Shown: positions 41,584 to 49,715 of the stretch, in pieces
Position numbering within the stretch: the stretch's first letter is position 1
Layout: each line of letters starts with the position of its first letter
Origin: Mesorhizobium sp. B2-4-3
GTDB taxonomy: Bacteria; Pseudomonadota; Alphaproteobacteria; Rhizobiales; Rhizobiaceae
DNA length: 64,000 nt
Assembly: GCF_006442815.1 (NCBI RefSeq)
Contig: NZ_VFVL01000032.1
Location: 1 to 64,000, forward strand
Direction: 5' to 3'
Position numbers and translations under genes: made by a program
The notes under the pieces: generated by a model
The model's database searches: none
Seen by the model: only the letters and a program-made list of their open reading frames with translations
Told to the model about the DNA's origin: nothing

Positions 41584-42681
41584 TCAGCGTTTTCCCAGAG
41601 TGATGGCTGCGCGCAAGCCGTCGCGGCCGAACTGCGCCATATTCATGAAAATGTCGTAGGGCACCGGAATGTTCGCGGCATCGAGGATCGTTTCCTGCCT
41701 TTCATCCTCGACCCAGGGGTCGTGGATCAGGATATGGTCGCCATCGTCGCCGATGGCCAGCACCCAATGCGGCACCTTCTTGCCGAACATCAGGAAGCCG
41801 CTGATCAGGACCACAACCAGCTTGCCCTCGGCAAGGGCGTCACGGATGTCGCCGATGCCGAACGGACGGTAATTGACGGGAATACCGTAGAGTTCGGCGT
41901 GGCGGCGGAAATCGACCTGGGCAAGCTCCATCACCCGGCGCTTGTCCTCGCTCCTCACCGACTGCAGGAACAACGCGCCGTAGAAGGAGACGAATATCTC
42001 GGCCGCGAGCCCACTCTCGTAGCCGGCGACCGCCAGGCCGAAAGGCTCGCAGCCGCCAGGGCCTGACATCATGAAGACCGTGGTCGCCTCGCGCCACAAG
42101 CGGATTTCCATGACCGGGTCGGGCACGAAGCCACGGTCGAAATTGGCCATCGCCATCATCAGACAGCACGGGCCGCAGGTGAACTCGCAGGTCTGCTGGT
42201 AGAACGGCACCTTGGTCGCGGTCGGGGTGTCGCCGCGCAGCGTCTTTTCGTAGCGCAGCGCGGTCGCGCCATCCTCGTAATAGTCGGGCTCGCGGCCCAG
42301 TCTTCGATAGCCGGCCTGCTCGTAGATACGGATGGCGCGGTCGTTGTCCTCGCGCACTTCGAGGCGCAGCAGCAGCCGGTCGTGCTCGAAGGCCGCTTCC
42401 TCGGCGGCCGCCAACAGAAGGCGACCGATGCCGAGCCGGCCGAAGAAGGGGCCGACGGCGATGGAATAGAGCCGCGCCACGCCGCTGCCCTTGCGAAACA
42501 GCACCACGGCATAGCCGGCGACACGGCCCTCGTTCTCGGCCACCAGCATCTCGGCGGTTTCACGTTCGATGAACTGGCGGAAAGAGCGGCGCGAGAGCCT
42601 GTCGCCCGGAAAAACGGCCTTCTCGATGGCGGCGAGGTCATCGACGTCTGACGCGCGGGCCTTGCGGATCTCGGCAGGCAT
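41584..42681 (-). CDS. GNAT acetyltransferase fused to C39-like cysteine peptidase
   Basis: A 365-residue fusion. Residues 1-150 are a RimI-like GNAT domain with the acetyl-CoA loop GRLGIGRLLL at 81-90. Residues about 155-360 resemble a papain-like C39 peptidase (PF11814 type): catalytic Cys169 in CEFTCGPCC, His305 in KVPHWVLAIG and Asp321 in IHDPW, with a likely oxyanion Gln at 162 or 163. C39 enzymes cut after double-glycine leaders. No precursor-peptide gene is seen nearby. It is the first gene of a two-gene operon with the RimK-type ligase. Confidence 0.9.
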   Translation of the reverse strand: MPAEIRKARASDVDDLAAIEKAVFPGDRLSRRSFRQFIERETAEMLVAENEGRVAGYAVVLFRKGSGVARLYSIAVGPFFGRLGIGRLLLAAAEEAAFEHDRLLLRLEVREDNDRAIRIYEQAGYRRLGREPDYYEDGATALRYEKTLRGDTPTATKVPFYQQTCEFTCGPCCLMMAMANFDRGFVPDPVMEIRLWREATTVFMMSGPGGCEPFGLAVAGYESGLAAEIFVSFYGALFLQSVRSEDKRRVMELAQVDFRRHAELYGIPVNYRPFGIGDIRDALAEGKLVVVLISGFLMFGKKVPHWVLAIGDDGDHILIHDPWVEDERQETILDAANIPVPYDIFMNMAQFGRDGLRAAITLGKR

Positions 42682-42889
42682 GCGGGCTTGGGAGAACCTC
42701 GATTGGGTTTAAGAAAACGGCCCCGGTGGATGCGTCGCGAACACTGGCCGAAGCGCCAGCATTGATCAATGCGCTATCGCTCCTTGATTAGGGCCGAATT
42801 GTGACAGTTTCCGCCCCGGCAGGAAAGGGCAAAGCGTTGAACAGGATTGCCGTTCAAAGGGCTGCCGGCCGCCGAAAAACGCAGCCGGC

Positions 42890-43684
42890 TCAGCTCGATA
42901 TGCCGGCCAGAAGCTGGCCGTAGGCGCTCTTTGCGACATCCGACAAACGCTCCGGCGGCAACGAGCCGACCACGGCGCAGGCGTAGCCCTTGTCCAGCCA
43001 GTAGACCGCCTCCGGTCCGCCCCCCTCGGCCGTATAGGTGCCCTTCGACGTCTCGGCCGATTCGGCGGTGACGAAGAGCGAGATGCGCTCGCCCTTGGCG
43101 TCCTCGTAGAGCAGCATCGCCGCCTTGCCTTGGCCACCGGCAGGCAGCAGCCGGCCGCCGACCAGCTCGAAGCCCTCTGCCGCCAAGTCGGGCGCAACCA
43201 GCTTCAGGCCGACACGGTTCGACAGCCAGGCCTGGAGATGGTCCTTGTCGCTCGCCGGGACCTCGACGGCATGGCGCTTCTCGGCGGCGTAGAGGACATG
43301 GGCGGCGATCGCCTGCTCGGCGAGCTGGTCGTCGCCGTCTCCGCCACGGCTGACGCTGTCGATGCCGGCGACATAGCCGCCGAGGCCGCCGACGGCGAGC
43401 ACAACGGCAGCCGCGGCCGAGAGCCACCAGCGCGAGCGCCAGGCCGATGCCTTTGCAGGCGCCTGGCCGAGCAATGCCTGCCGCAGCCTTGCCGGGACCG
43501 GCTCGTCGATCACGCCCGCGAAGGCGGCGCGCATGGCGGCGCGGTCGGCAACGTAGCGTGCGGACCTCGCCTTCATCTCGGGATTGGCTTCGAGCCAGGC
43601 GTCATAAGCCATGCGCTCCTCGCCCGGCAGCTCGCCGTCGAGGGCCATATGGATATCGCGTTCGGAGAAATCGTGGCGGGTCAT
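42890..43684 (-). CDS. Membrane anti-sigma factor
   Basis: A 264-residue protein with an N-terminal sigma-binding region (IHMALDGELPGEERMAYDAW, residues about 11-35), a single transmembrane helix (about 86-107, WWLSAAAAVVLAVGGLGG) and a C-terminal periplasmic domain of about 150 residues. No zinc-binding HxxxCxxC motif is present. The start overlaps the sigma gene's stop by four bases, so the pair is coupled. The periplasmic domain presumably senses an envelope signal. Confidence 0.88.
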   Translation of the reverse strand: MTRHDFSERDIHMALDGELPGEERMAYDAWLEANPEMKARSARYVADRAAMRAAFAGVIDEPVPARLRQALLGQAPAKASAWRSRWWLSAAAAVVLAVGGLGGYVAGIDSVSRGGDGDDQLAEQAIAAHVLYAAEKRHAVEVPASDKDHLQAWLSNRVGLKLVAPDLAAEGFELVGGRLLPAGGQGKAAMLLYEDAKGERISLFVTAESAETSKGTYTAEGGGPEAVYWLDKGYACAVVGSLPPERLSDVAKSAYGQLLAGISS

Positions 43685-44199
43685 TTCTCAACGATCCTTA
43701 TCGAGCGGCGGCGCGATGTGTCCTCGAGCAATCCTCGCAATTCCTCGCGGCCGCGCGCAATGCGCGACATCAGCGTGCCGGCCGGCACGCCGAGGATGTT
43801 GGCGGCCTCGGCATAGGAAAAGCCCTCGATGGCGACCATCACCAGGGCCGCGCGTCGATCGGGGCTGATCGCCTGCAAGGCATCCATGATCTCGCGCGAG
43901 GCGATGGTCTCGACCTGATCGGCGGGTGCGGCTTGGGCTTCACCGGCTTCGAGAGGCAGCATCGCCGTCTCGCCGCGCCGGTTGACCTTGCGCATCTGGT
44001 CGATGAACAAGTGATGCATGATCGTAAACAGCCACCTCCGGGGGCTTTCTCCCGTCTGCCAGTTGTCCAGCCGCACAAGCGCCCGTTCCAGGCAATCCTG
44101 GACGAGGTCGTCGGCGGAATCGCGGTCGCGCAGCAGCGAGCGCGCATAGCGCCGCAACCGCGGTATTTCGCTTAGGATCGCTGCCTTTTTGTCGTCCAT
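43681..44199 (-). CDS. ECF-type RNA polymerase sigma factor
   Basis: A 172-residue ECF sigma factor. Region 2 contains DADDLVQDCLERAL (here SADDLVQDCLERALVRL, about residues 29-45), and region 4 has AIEGFSYAEAANILGVPAGT with a helix-turn-helix ending MSRIARGREEL. ATG 44199 is chosen because conserved sequence starts there. It is the first gene of a sigma/anti-sigma operon and is likely autoregulated, but I could not pick out its promoter with confidence. Confidence 0.92.
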   Translation of the reverse strand: MDDKKAAILSEIPRLRRYARSLLRDRDSADDLVQDCLERALVRLDNWQTGESPRRWLFTIMHHLFIDQMRKVNRRGETAMLPLEAGEAQAAPADQVETIASREIMDALQAISPDRRAALVMVAIEGFSYAEAANILGVPAGTLMSRIARGREELRGLLEDTSRRRSIRIVEK

Positions 44200-44314
44200 G
44201 ACCGCTTGTTTCGAGGTCGCTTTCCATCCGGATAGAACGCGCCTTCGCGGCGCGGTGCAAGCAGTCAGCGCGAAGCGGCCCAACCGCTGCGGTTACCCAA
44301 GCAGGAGAATAACG

Positions 44315-44467
44315 ATGGCGGAGGCTGGTTTATTCCCGCTGCAAGCCGGGCGACCTGCTCCGATATTATTATCTTTGGACGCGGCAGGCGAAGGCCGGCG
44401 AGGAATCCGGCCGAAAAGCAAGCAAGCAGCAGAACAACACCGTCTGCAAGGCACTGTCCGCAGGTAA
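44315..44467 (+). CDS. Possible small ORF
   Basis: A 50-codon frame (MAEAGLFPLQAGR ...) with AGGAG eight bases before its ATG, in the gap between the divergent sigma gene and the vapC end. The sequence has no recognised homology and the frame may be spurious. It overlaps no better feature. Confidence 0.22.
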   Translation: MAEAGLFPLQAGRPAPILLSLDAAGEGRRGIRPKSKQAAEQHRLQGTVRR

Positions 44468-44504
44468 CAGCGACGCGCCGGCCATCCGATTGTCGAAGCT
44501 AAGA

Positions 44505-44918
44505 TTATGCCAAATCCGTCAGCAGGAAATCGCCACCCTTATAGAGCAGCGAAACACCGAGAGTTTTCGCACAGGCATAGGCAAAACAGTCGCCCAGGTT
44601 CAGATCGGCCTGATGACCGACGGCTTTGCCGTAGCGCGCGCTTGCATCGATAGCGCGCGAGCCGATTTCGTCGCCGATCGGCACATTTTCTCCACCAATT
44701 TCCAAAATCAGCTGGTCTACCAGATCGCGGGCCTTCAGGAGGGCTTCAGCGGTCGGCTTGCGGGACCCCGCACCGGCTCGCGCCAGTGCCTGCGTCGCTT
44801 CAAAACGGACCATCGCGGAGACGTAGAAGTCGACAGCTCCGGAAAGTTGTTTGGACAATTCTTCCCAGCCCGGTTCCTGGTTGAGAATGGCGACGATCAC
44901 CGAAGCGTCGACAAACAT
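44505..44918 (-). CDS. vapC: VapC-family PIN-domain toxin
   Basis: A 137-residue PIN-domain ribonuclease. The acidic metal residues are Asp4 (MFVDAS), Glu40 (RFEATQAL) and the Asp in LNLGDCFAYA. VapC toxins cut specific tRNA or rRNA sites to slow growth. ATG 44918 shares one base with the VapB stop (TGATG), so synthesis is coupled to the antitoxin. The target RNA cannot be deduced. Confidence 0.92.
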   Translation of the reverse strand: MFVDASVIVAILNQEPGWEELSKQLSGAVDFYVSAMVRFEATQALARAGAGSRKPTAEALLKARDLVDQLILEIGGENVPIGDEIGSRAIDASARYGKAVGHQADLNLGDCFAYACAKTLGVSLLYKGGDFLLTDLA

Positions 44919-45160
44919 CAATCTTCCCACATCTCATCGGTGAATTTCTTCATGTCGAAATCGGGATTGGGCAGACCGATCTTCTTCGCCTCCGCCTGAA
45001 GCTTAACGATTCGATCGCGCAGCGGCACCCTGGCGCGATGGCGTTCCAGTTCGTGCAAAAGCGCCGTCCGCACGGCCTCGGTTTTGCTGGTCGCATTGGT
45101 CTCGCGCTGCAATTTTACGGCCAGCGCATCGACCTCGTCATCGCGAATGTAGAGCGGCAT
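44918..45160 (-). CDS. vapB: VapB-family antitoxin
   Basis: An 80-residue antitoxin of the Rv0623/PSK-trans-fac type. The N-terminal ribbon-helix-helix region MPLYIRDDEVDALAVKLQ binds DNA and the acidic C-terminus NPDFDMKKFTDEMWED covers the toxin. AGGAG lies about seven bases before the ATG, within the operator half-sites. It is encoded just before vapC. Confidence 0.88.
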   Translation of the reverse strand: MPLYIRDDEVDALAVKLQRETNATSKTEAVRTALLHELERHRARVPLRDRIVKLQAEAKKIGLPNPDFDMKKFTDEMWED

Positions 45161-45204
45161 GAATATCTCCTATTGGATATTCATATATTCCATTTTGAAT
45201 ATCC
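45161..45204. promoter_or_regulatory. vapBC operator with three GAATATC half-sites
   Basis: Half-sites occur as GAATATC at 45161-45167, GGATATTC at 45175-45182 and GAATATCC at 45197-45204. The first pair is an inverted repeat with an 8-base spacer, the second an 8-bp inverted repeat with a 14-base spacer. The region spans the ribosome site and start of vapB, so VapBC binding would block both transcription and access to the ribosome site. This agrees with autorepression in the family. Confidence 0.7.
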
Positions 45205-45219
45205 AGACAAGTCGAAGCC

Positions 45220-47988
45220 CTACGCGTCCCTCGCCCTGGTCAACAGCCGCTGGTAGAACAGCCCTATCCCGATCAGCACGGCGCCGAGGCCGATGAAGGA
45301 CAGCGCGCGCAGCACGCCTTCCAGCTCCGACATGTCGAAGAGGAAGACCTTCACCACCGCCACCGCGATCAGCACCGCCGACGCGATGCGCAGCACCTGC
45401 GATTTCAGCCAGACGCCGGCGGTGAGCAACGCAACGCCAATGACCAGCCAGAGCGCCGAGTAAGTGTAGGTCTCGAGCTGGCCGAGCCCGCTCCACAAGG
45501 CGATGAACTCGCCCTTGAACAGGCGGCGTACCGAGAGCGTCGCATAGGCGAAGGCAAGCAGCGCGGCGATCAGCGCCAGCATCGCGGCATACCATCGCGG
45601 GCGCTTGTCGCGGACATAGAGCGCCAGCGCGCCGGCAGCGATCGCCGGCAGCAGATAGGCGAGGAACAGAAGATTGAAGACCGGAATCGTGCCGGTCGAC
45701 TCGTCCGTCAGCAGCGGGTTCAGCATCACGAAATGCTGGACGGCGATCAGGCCTGCCGAGATCACGCCGGCGGCCATCGAGCCATAGCGCAGGACCGAGC
45801 TTGGCGAGCGCATGTCGATGGCGACCAGCATGGCGCCGGCGCCGAGCGCGATCAGCGTGTAGATCGCCTGTTCGGCAAGGGTCACGGTGCCGGTGTCGAT
45901 GACGCCGCCATGCATGGCGTGGCGCACCAGCATGGCGATGGTGAGCAGCGCGAACAGCGCCGAGGCCGCCTCCATGGCAAGGCGCGGCCGGCCGTTGGTG
46001 GTGCGGGCCAGCTGCCAGGCGGCGAAGCCGAAGGCGAGCGCCGGCACGCCATAGCCAGGCAGCAGCCAGTTGAAGACCGGCGTCCTGGACAGAAACGCCG
46101 CGCCGACGATGGTCGGGTCGAAGGCGACACGGGCGAGGACGGCGACCGCCGCGCCGACCGCGATCCAGCCCAGCACGGGGTAGGAGCGCCGGCGCGTGGC
46201 CAGCGCCGGCACGACAGCGGCGGCGCCGAGCAGCACCGTCGTCCAGCCCGAACCGAAGGCCATGTGCAGCATCAGCAGGCCGGCAACGCCGGCGCCGCCA
46301 AGCGCGAAGGACACAGCCGGGCCGCCGGCCAACGGCGGCTCCTCGGCCCGCGCGATCCATTCGCCGCCGGCGGCGAAGGCGAGCATCAGCAACAACGCCG
46401 GCAACGCGTAGCCGAGGTCGCGGTCGATATCGCCGAAGGTAAGCCACAGCGCGGTGAGCACCGTCAGCGGAGCAATGACGCCCCAGGCGGCCCAGCAGGC
46501 CGCGCGCAGCGAAGCGGTGGCGGCAAAGCGGCGTGCCGCCCAGAAACCGGCCGCGAGGAAGATCAGGCCAAGCGCGATGCCGATGCGGAAAGTCAGCGTG
46601 TCGGACGACGCCAAGGGCTGAGCGTCCAGCCCGACATCGAGCGCATTGGCGCCGATCGTGGCGGGCGGGATGATGCCGAGATAAATCAGCACTGTGGCGA
46701 TGCCGGCGGCGAAGACCAGCGGCAGCGCGCGCGGCCGGTAGAGCGCCACCGCGACCAGCGCGGCCAACAGGATCGCCCCGTGCAAGGCATCGCCAGCGCT
46801 GGCGAAGGCCGGATCGACGGACAGGCCAAGCGCGCTCAAGGCGATGAAGAAGCCGGGCACGATCGACGGCCAGTCGAAGCCGCGCGCCGCATCGTCGGGG
46901 CCAGTAACCAAGAAAAGGCCGAGCCAGACGAAAGCCAGCACGGCGAGCGTAGCTAGGCTGATGAACAGGACGGCGGCAAGATTCACGTCCGGCGCGTCGA
47001 CCATGTAAAGAATAGTCCAGATGCCGGTGCCGGCGAAAGCGGCGGCAACCAATACCCTCCAGTCGCGGATGCGGGCAATTGCCGCCGTGGCGGCGAGCAC
47101 GATCGCCAGATAGACGAACAGCGCCCAGGGATTGGGTGCTTCCGAGGCGACCAACGCGGGCGTGACCATGGCGCCGATGAGGCCGATGCCGGCCAGCGCC
47201 AGACCATGCAGGAGCGATGCGCCAATGGTCGCGACGCCGATGGCGCCAAGCAGCACGAAGGCCGTCGCCGGACCGATGAAGCCATAGATGCCGTGCGCGG
47301 CGTAGACCGTGCCGAACAGGATGAAGGCGCCCGCCCCGGTCAGGATCGCGGGGATATAGGCGCCGGCGGCGCCTTGCACCGGCACCTTGAAGCCGGTGCG
47401 GCGGATGAATTCGGCGCCGCCAATCAGCACCAGGCCGAGGACGCCGGCCATGGTCAGGCGCACGCCGGGGCCGAAAATGCCGGCCTCGATGGTGTAGCGG
47501 ATCAGGAACAGGCCGCCCAGCGCCAGCGCGATGCCGCCGACCCAGACCGCCCAGCGCGTGCCAAGCGCCGTCTCGACATCGCTTTGGCGCGCCGCCTTCG
47601 CGGGCGCGGGCGGTTCTGCTCCGGGCGCCTCGGTGGCGGAGACAGGTTGCGCCGGCTCGGACGGCCCGGCGGATTGCGCCGCGGCCGCCTGGGCCTTCGT
47701 CCAGGGTCCTGCCGCTGCCTCCTCTTCGGCCGCCTCGGGCTTCGCGGCGATCTCTTCGGCCGCGCCGTCCGCCGACCGCGCGGCAGGCGCCACGGCTGCC
47801 TTGGCCTCCTCGGGAAGACCCTCCTGCGTGGCGTCCGCCGCCTTGGGCGCGGACAGCGAAGCGCCCGACTGCATCAGGCCGCGCAGGACGCCGAGTTCGC
47901 GCTCGACCAGCGCGATGCGGTTCTGCTGGCGTGAAACGATGACGAAAAGAGCTATGACGGCTGCAATGGCGATCAGGCTGAAAAACAT
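45220..47988 (-). CDS. DUF2339 multi-spanning membrane protein
   Basis: A 922-residue protein. An N-terminal membrane helix (MFFSLIAIAAVIALFVIV) leads to a coiled-coil-like segment (about residues 20-40) and an Ala/Glu-rich linker to about 120. Some 25 or more closely packed hydrophobic helices follow, starting WAVWVGGIALALGGLFLIRY. This is the DUF2339 family of unknown function. ATG 47988 is chosen from the first hydrophobic segment. It stands just upstream of vapBC on the same strand. Confidence 0.88.
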   Translation of the reverse strand: MFFSLIAIAAVIALFVIVSRQQNRIALVERELGVLRGLMQSGASLSAPKAADATQEGLPEEAKAAVAPAARSADGAAEEIAAKPEAAEEEAAAGPWTKAQAAAAQSAGPSEPAQPVSATEAPGAEPPAPAKAARQSDVETALGTRWAVWVGGIALALGGLFLIRYTIEAGIFGPGVRLTMAGVLGLVLIGGAEFIRRTGFKVPVQGAAGAYIPAILTGAGAFILFGTVYAAHGIYGFIGPATAFVLLGAIGVATIGASLLHGLALAGIGLIGAMVTPALVASEAPNPWALFVYLAIVLAATAAIARIRDWRVLVAAAFAGTGIWTILYMVDAPDVNLAAVLFISLATLAVLAFVWLGLFLVTGPDDAARGFDWPSIVPGFFIALSALGLSVDPAFASAGDALHGAILLAALVAVALYRPRALPLVFAAGIATVLIYLGIIPPATIGANALDVGLDAQPLASSDTLTFRIGIALGLIFLAAGFWAARRFAATASLRAACWAAWGVIAPLTVLTALWLTFGDIDRDLGYALPALLLMLAFAAGGEWIARAEEPPLAGGPAVSFALGGAGVAGLLMLHMAFGSGWTTVLLGAAAVVPALATRRRSYPVLGWIAVGAAVAVLARVAFDPTIVGAAFLSRTPVFNWLLPGYGVPALAFGFAAWQLARTTNGRPRLAMEAASALFALLTIAMLVRHAMHGGVIDTGTVTLAEQAIYTLIALGAGAMLVAIDMRSPSSVLRYGSMAAGVISAGLIAVQHFVMLNPLLTDESTGTIPVFNLLFLAYLLPAIAAGALALYVRDKRPRWYAAMLALIAALLAFAYATLSVRRLFKGEFIALWSGLGQLETYTYSALWLVIGVALLTAGVWLKSQVLRIASAVLIAVAVVKVFLFDMSELEGVLRALSFIGLGAVLIGIGLFYQRLLTRARDA

Positions 47989-48233
47989 GGCGGTTTCCCT
48001 CAAAACCAGACCAGTCGTGGCCAACAAATGCGGCAATGAGACGGCTGGTCGAAATCAGCGTCTTGCCGACTGGCAAGATCGAGCATGTTTCGTCGCCGAT
48101 TGCCAGCAACTTGCCGGTTTATCCAATGTCAGACCGCCGGCACCGCCGCTTCTGCCGATGAGGTTGGGTGACCTCGGCCGCGAAATACTCGTGCTATTCT
48201 CGCGCGGGCGAAGAAGATGCCACGAGGTGACCG

Positions 48234-48698
48234 ATGCCGCAGAAAAGCGCGGGCCTGCTGATCCACAGGCGCATTGCCGGCGTGTTCGAATTCCTGCTCG
48301 TCCACCCGGGCGGGCCGTTCTGGACGCGAAAGGACGAAGGCGCGTGGTCCATCCCGAAGGGACTGATCGGCGACAATGAGGATGAGCTGGAGGCCGCCAA
48401 ACGCGAAGCCGAAGAAGAGCTCGGCATCGCCGTCGACGGCGATTTCCAGCCGCTCGGCGGCTACAAGCAGCCGGGCGGCAAGATCGTCATCGCGTGGAGC
48501 GTCGAGGCCGACATCGATGCGGATGCCGTCAGGAGCAACATGTTCACCATGGAATGGCCGCCAAAATCGGGACGCATGAAGGAATTCCCGGAAGTGGATC
48601 GGGCTGGCTGGTTTTCATTGCCGGAAGCCGGGCTCAAGATCCTGAAAGGCCAGCGCGCCATGCTCGACGATTTCTTTGAGAAACGCGGCGCGGACTAA
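48234..48698 (+). CDS. Nudix hydrolase (bis(5'-nucleosyl)-tetraphosphatase-like)
   Basis: A 154-residue Nudix protein. The box reads GLIGDNEDELEAAKREAEEELG around residues 43-64, fitting GX5EX7REUXEEXGU. The start MPQKSAGLLIHRR and the GGYKQPGGK region recall NTP pyrophosphohydrolases including RppH/Ap4A types. The substrate is uncertain. It converges on recO, nine bases apart. Confidence 0.9.
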   Translation: MPQKSAGLLIHRRIAGVFEFLLVHPGGPFWTRKDEGAWSIPKGLIGDNEDELEAAKREAEEELGIAVDGDFQPLGGYKQPGGKIVIAWSVEADIDADAVRSNMFTMEWPPKSGRMKEFPEVDRAGWFSLPEAGLKILKGQRAMLDDFFEKRGAD

Positions 48699-48706
48699 GT
48701 GCCTTG

Positions 48707-49465
48707 CTATCCTGCTTCGCCCGCAATCGCCTTCACCGCCGCATGATGCCGGCGCAGCGCGGCCAGGAAGCCGGCGCGAGCGTCGGGCGGCTCGAGGCCG
48801 CGCGGCTCGTAGACGTGACGGGTGAAGAAGAAGCCGCTCAGCCGGAACGCATCCTCAAGCGCCGCCGCATCGGCACGCAGGCCGGAGCCGCGCTGCAGGA
48901 AGGCCGGCAGCGCCAGCATCTTGTCGTGCCAAGGCGCGCCGGCCTCGCGCGACACGGCGCGTCCGGATTTCGGCGAGACATAGGCGAGATCCTGCCTGGT
49001 GCCGGTCGCCGCGCATTGGCTGAGGTCGAGGCCGAAGCCCAATTCATCGAGGATGAGCAGCTCGAAGCGCGCCACCAGCTCGCCCGCCGCGTCGGCATCG
49101 CCCAGATGCGAGATCATCACGGCAAGCGCCTCGTAGAGGCCGCCATGGGCGTCCCGTTCCGGCAGGAGCCTGAGATGCGCGGCCATGGTCAGCAGGCCGT
49201 AAACGGCGACCGCACTGTCCATCAAACGCGCGGCGTTCATCTCGATCGCCTCGGCCTGGAAGATGCCCAGATGCTCGTCGAGCCGCGCCCGCCACAGAAG
49301 GTCGACGCGGTTGCCTGGCTGCAGCACCGGCTGCTGCTTGCGCGAGCGCCCTCCCCGCACCAGGCCGAGATGGCGGCCATGGGCACGCGTCATCACCTCG
49401 AGGATGGCGCTGGTTTCGCCATGCTTGCGGGTGCCGAGAACAATTCCCTCGTCGCGCCATTCCAT
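48707..49465 (-). CDS. recO: DNA repair protein RecO
   Basis: A 252-residue RecO with the N-terminal OB fold (MEWRDEGIVLGTRKHGETS, then VLQPGNRVDLLWRARL). It loads RecA with RecF/RecR at single-strand gaps. The C-terminal FSKR-like zinc region keeps only part of the cysteine pattern, as is usual in alphaproteobacteria. In many rhizobia recO lies next to era; here the MscS and phosphotransferase genes come between. Confidence 0.93.
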   Translation of the reverse strand: MEWRDEGIVLGTRKHGETSAILEVMTRAHGRHLGLVRGGRSRKQQPVLQPGNRVDLLWRARLDEHLGIFQAEAIEMNAARLMDSAVAVYGLLTMAAHLRLLPERDAHGGLYEALAVMISHLGDADAAGELVARFELLILDELGFGLDLSQCAATGTRQDLAYVSPKSGRAVSREAGAPWHDKMLALPAFLQRGSGLRADAAALEDAFRLSGFFFTRHVYEPRGLEPPDARAGFLAALRRHHAAVKAIAGEAG

Positions 49466-49715
49466 GGCGGGAGCTATTCACCCGTTGCGCGGCGAAATCA
49501 AGATTTGCGTGTGCCGTAGCTGACACCGAGGACGGGTCATTCCCTACAGGAGATGAAAGCTCCGCCACACCGAAGGTATGGACTTCCACATCGGCAGGTT
49601 CGCGCTAGATGAACTGCATCGATGCGAAGACGCGGCTAGCTGCGATTTTGCGAGAATTTCCGAGCCGGCGCCGACAACATGCGCCCTGATCGATAGAAAT
49701 CCGCCAAGGCCAGCA

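Noticed and set aside
45733..46956. Long plus-strand frame opposite DUF2339
   Set aside because: Composition typical of an antisense shadow; the minus strand encodes a clear multi-helix membrane protein.
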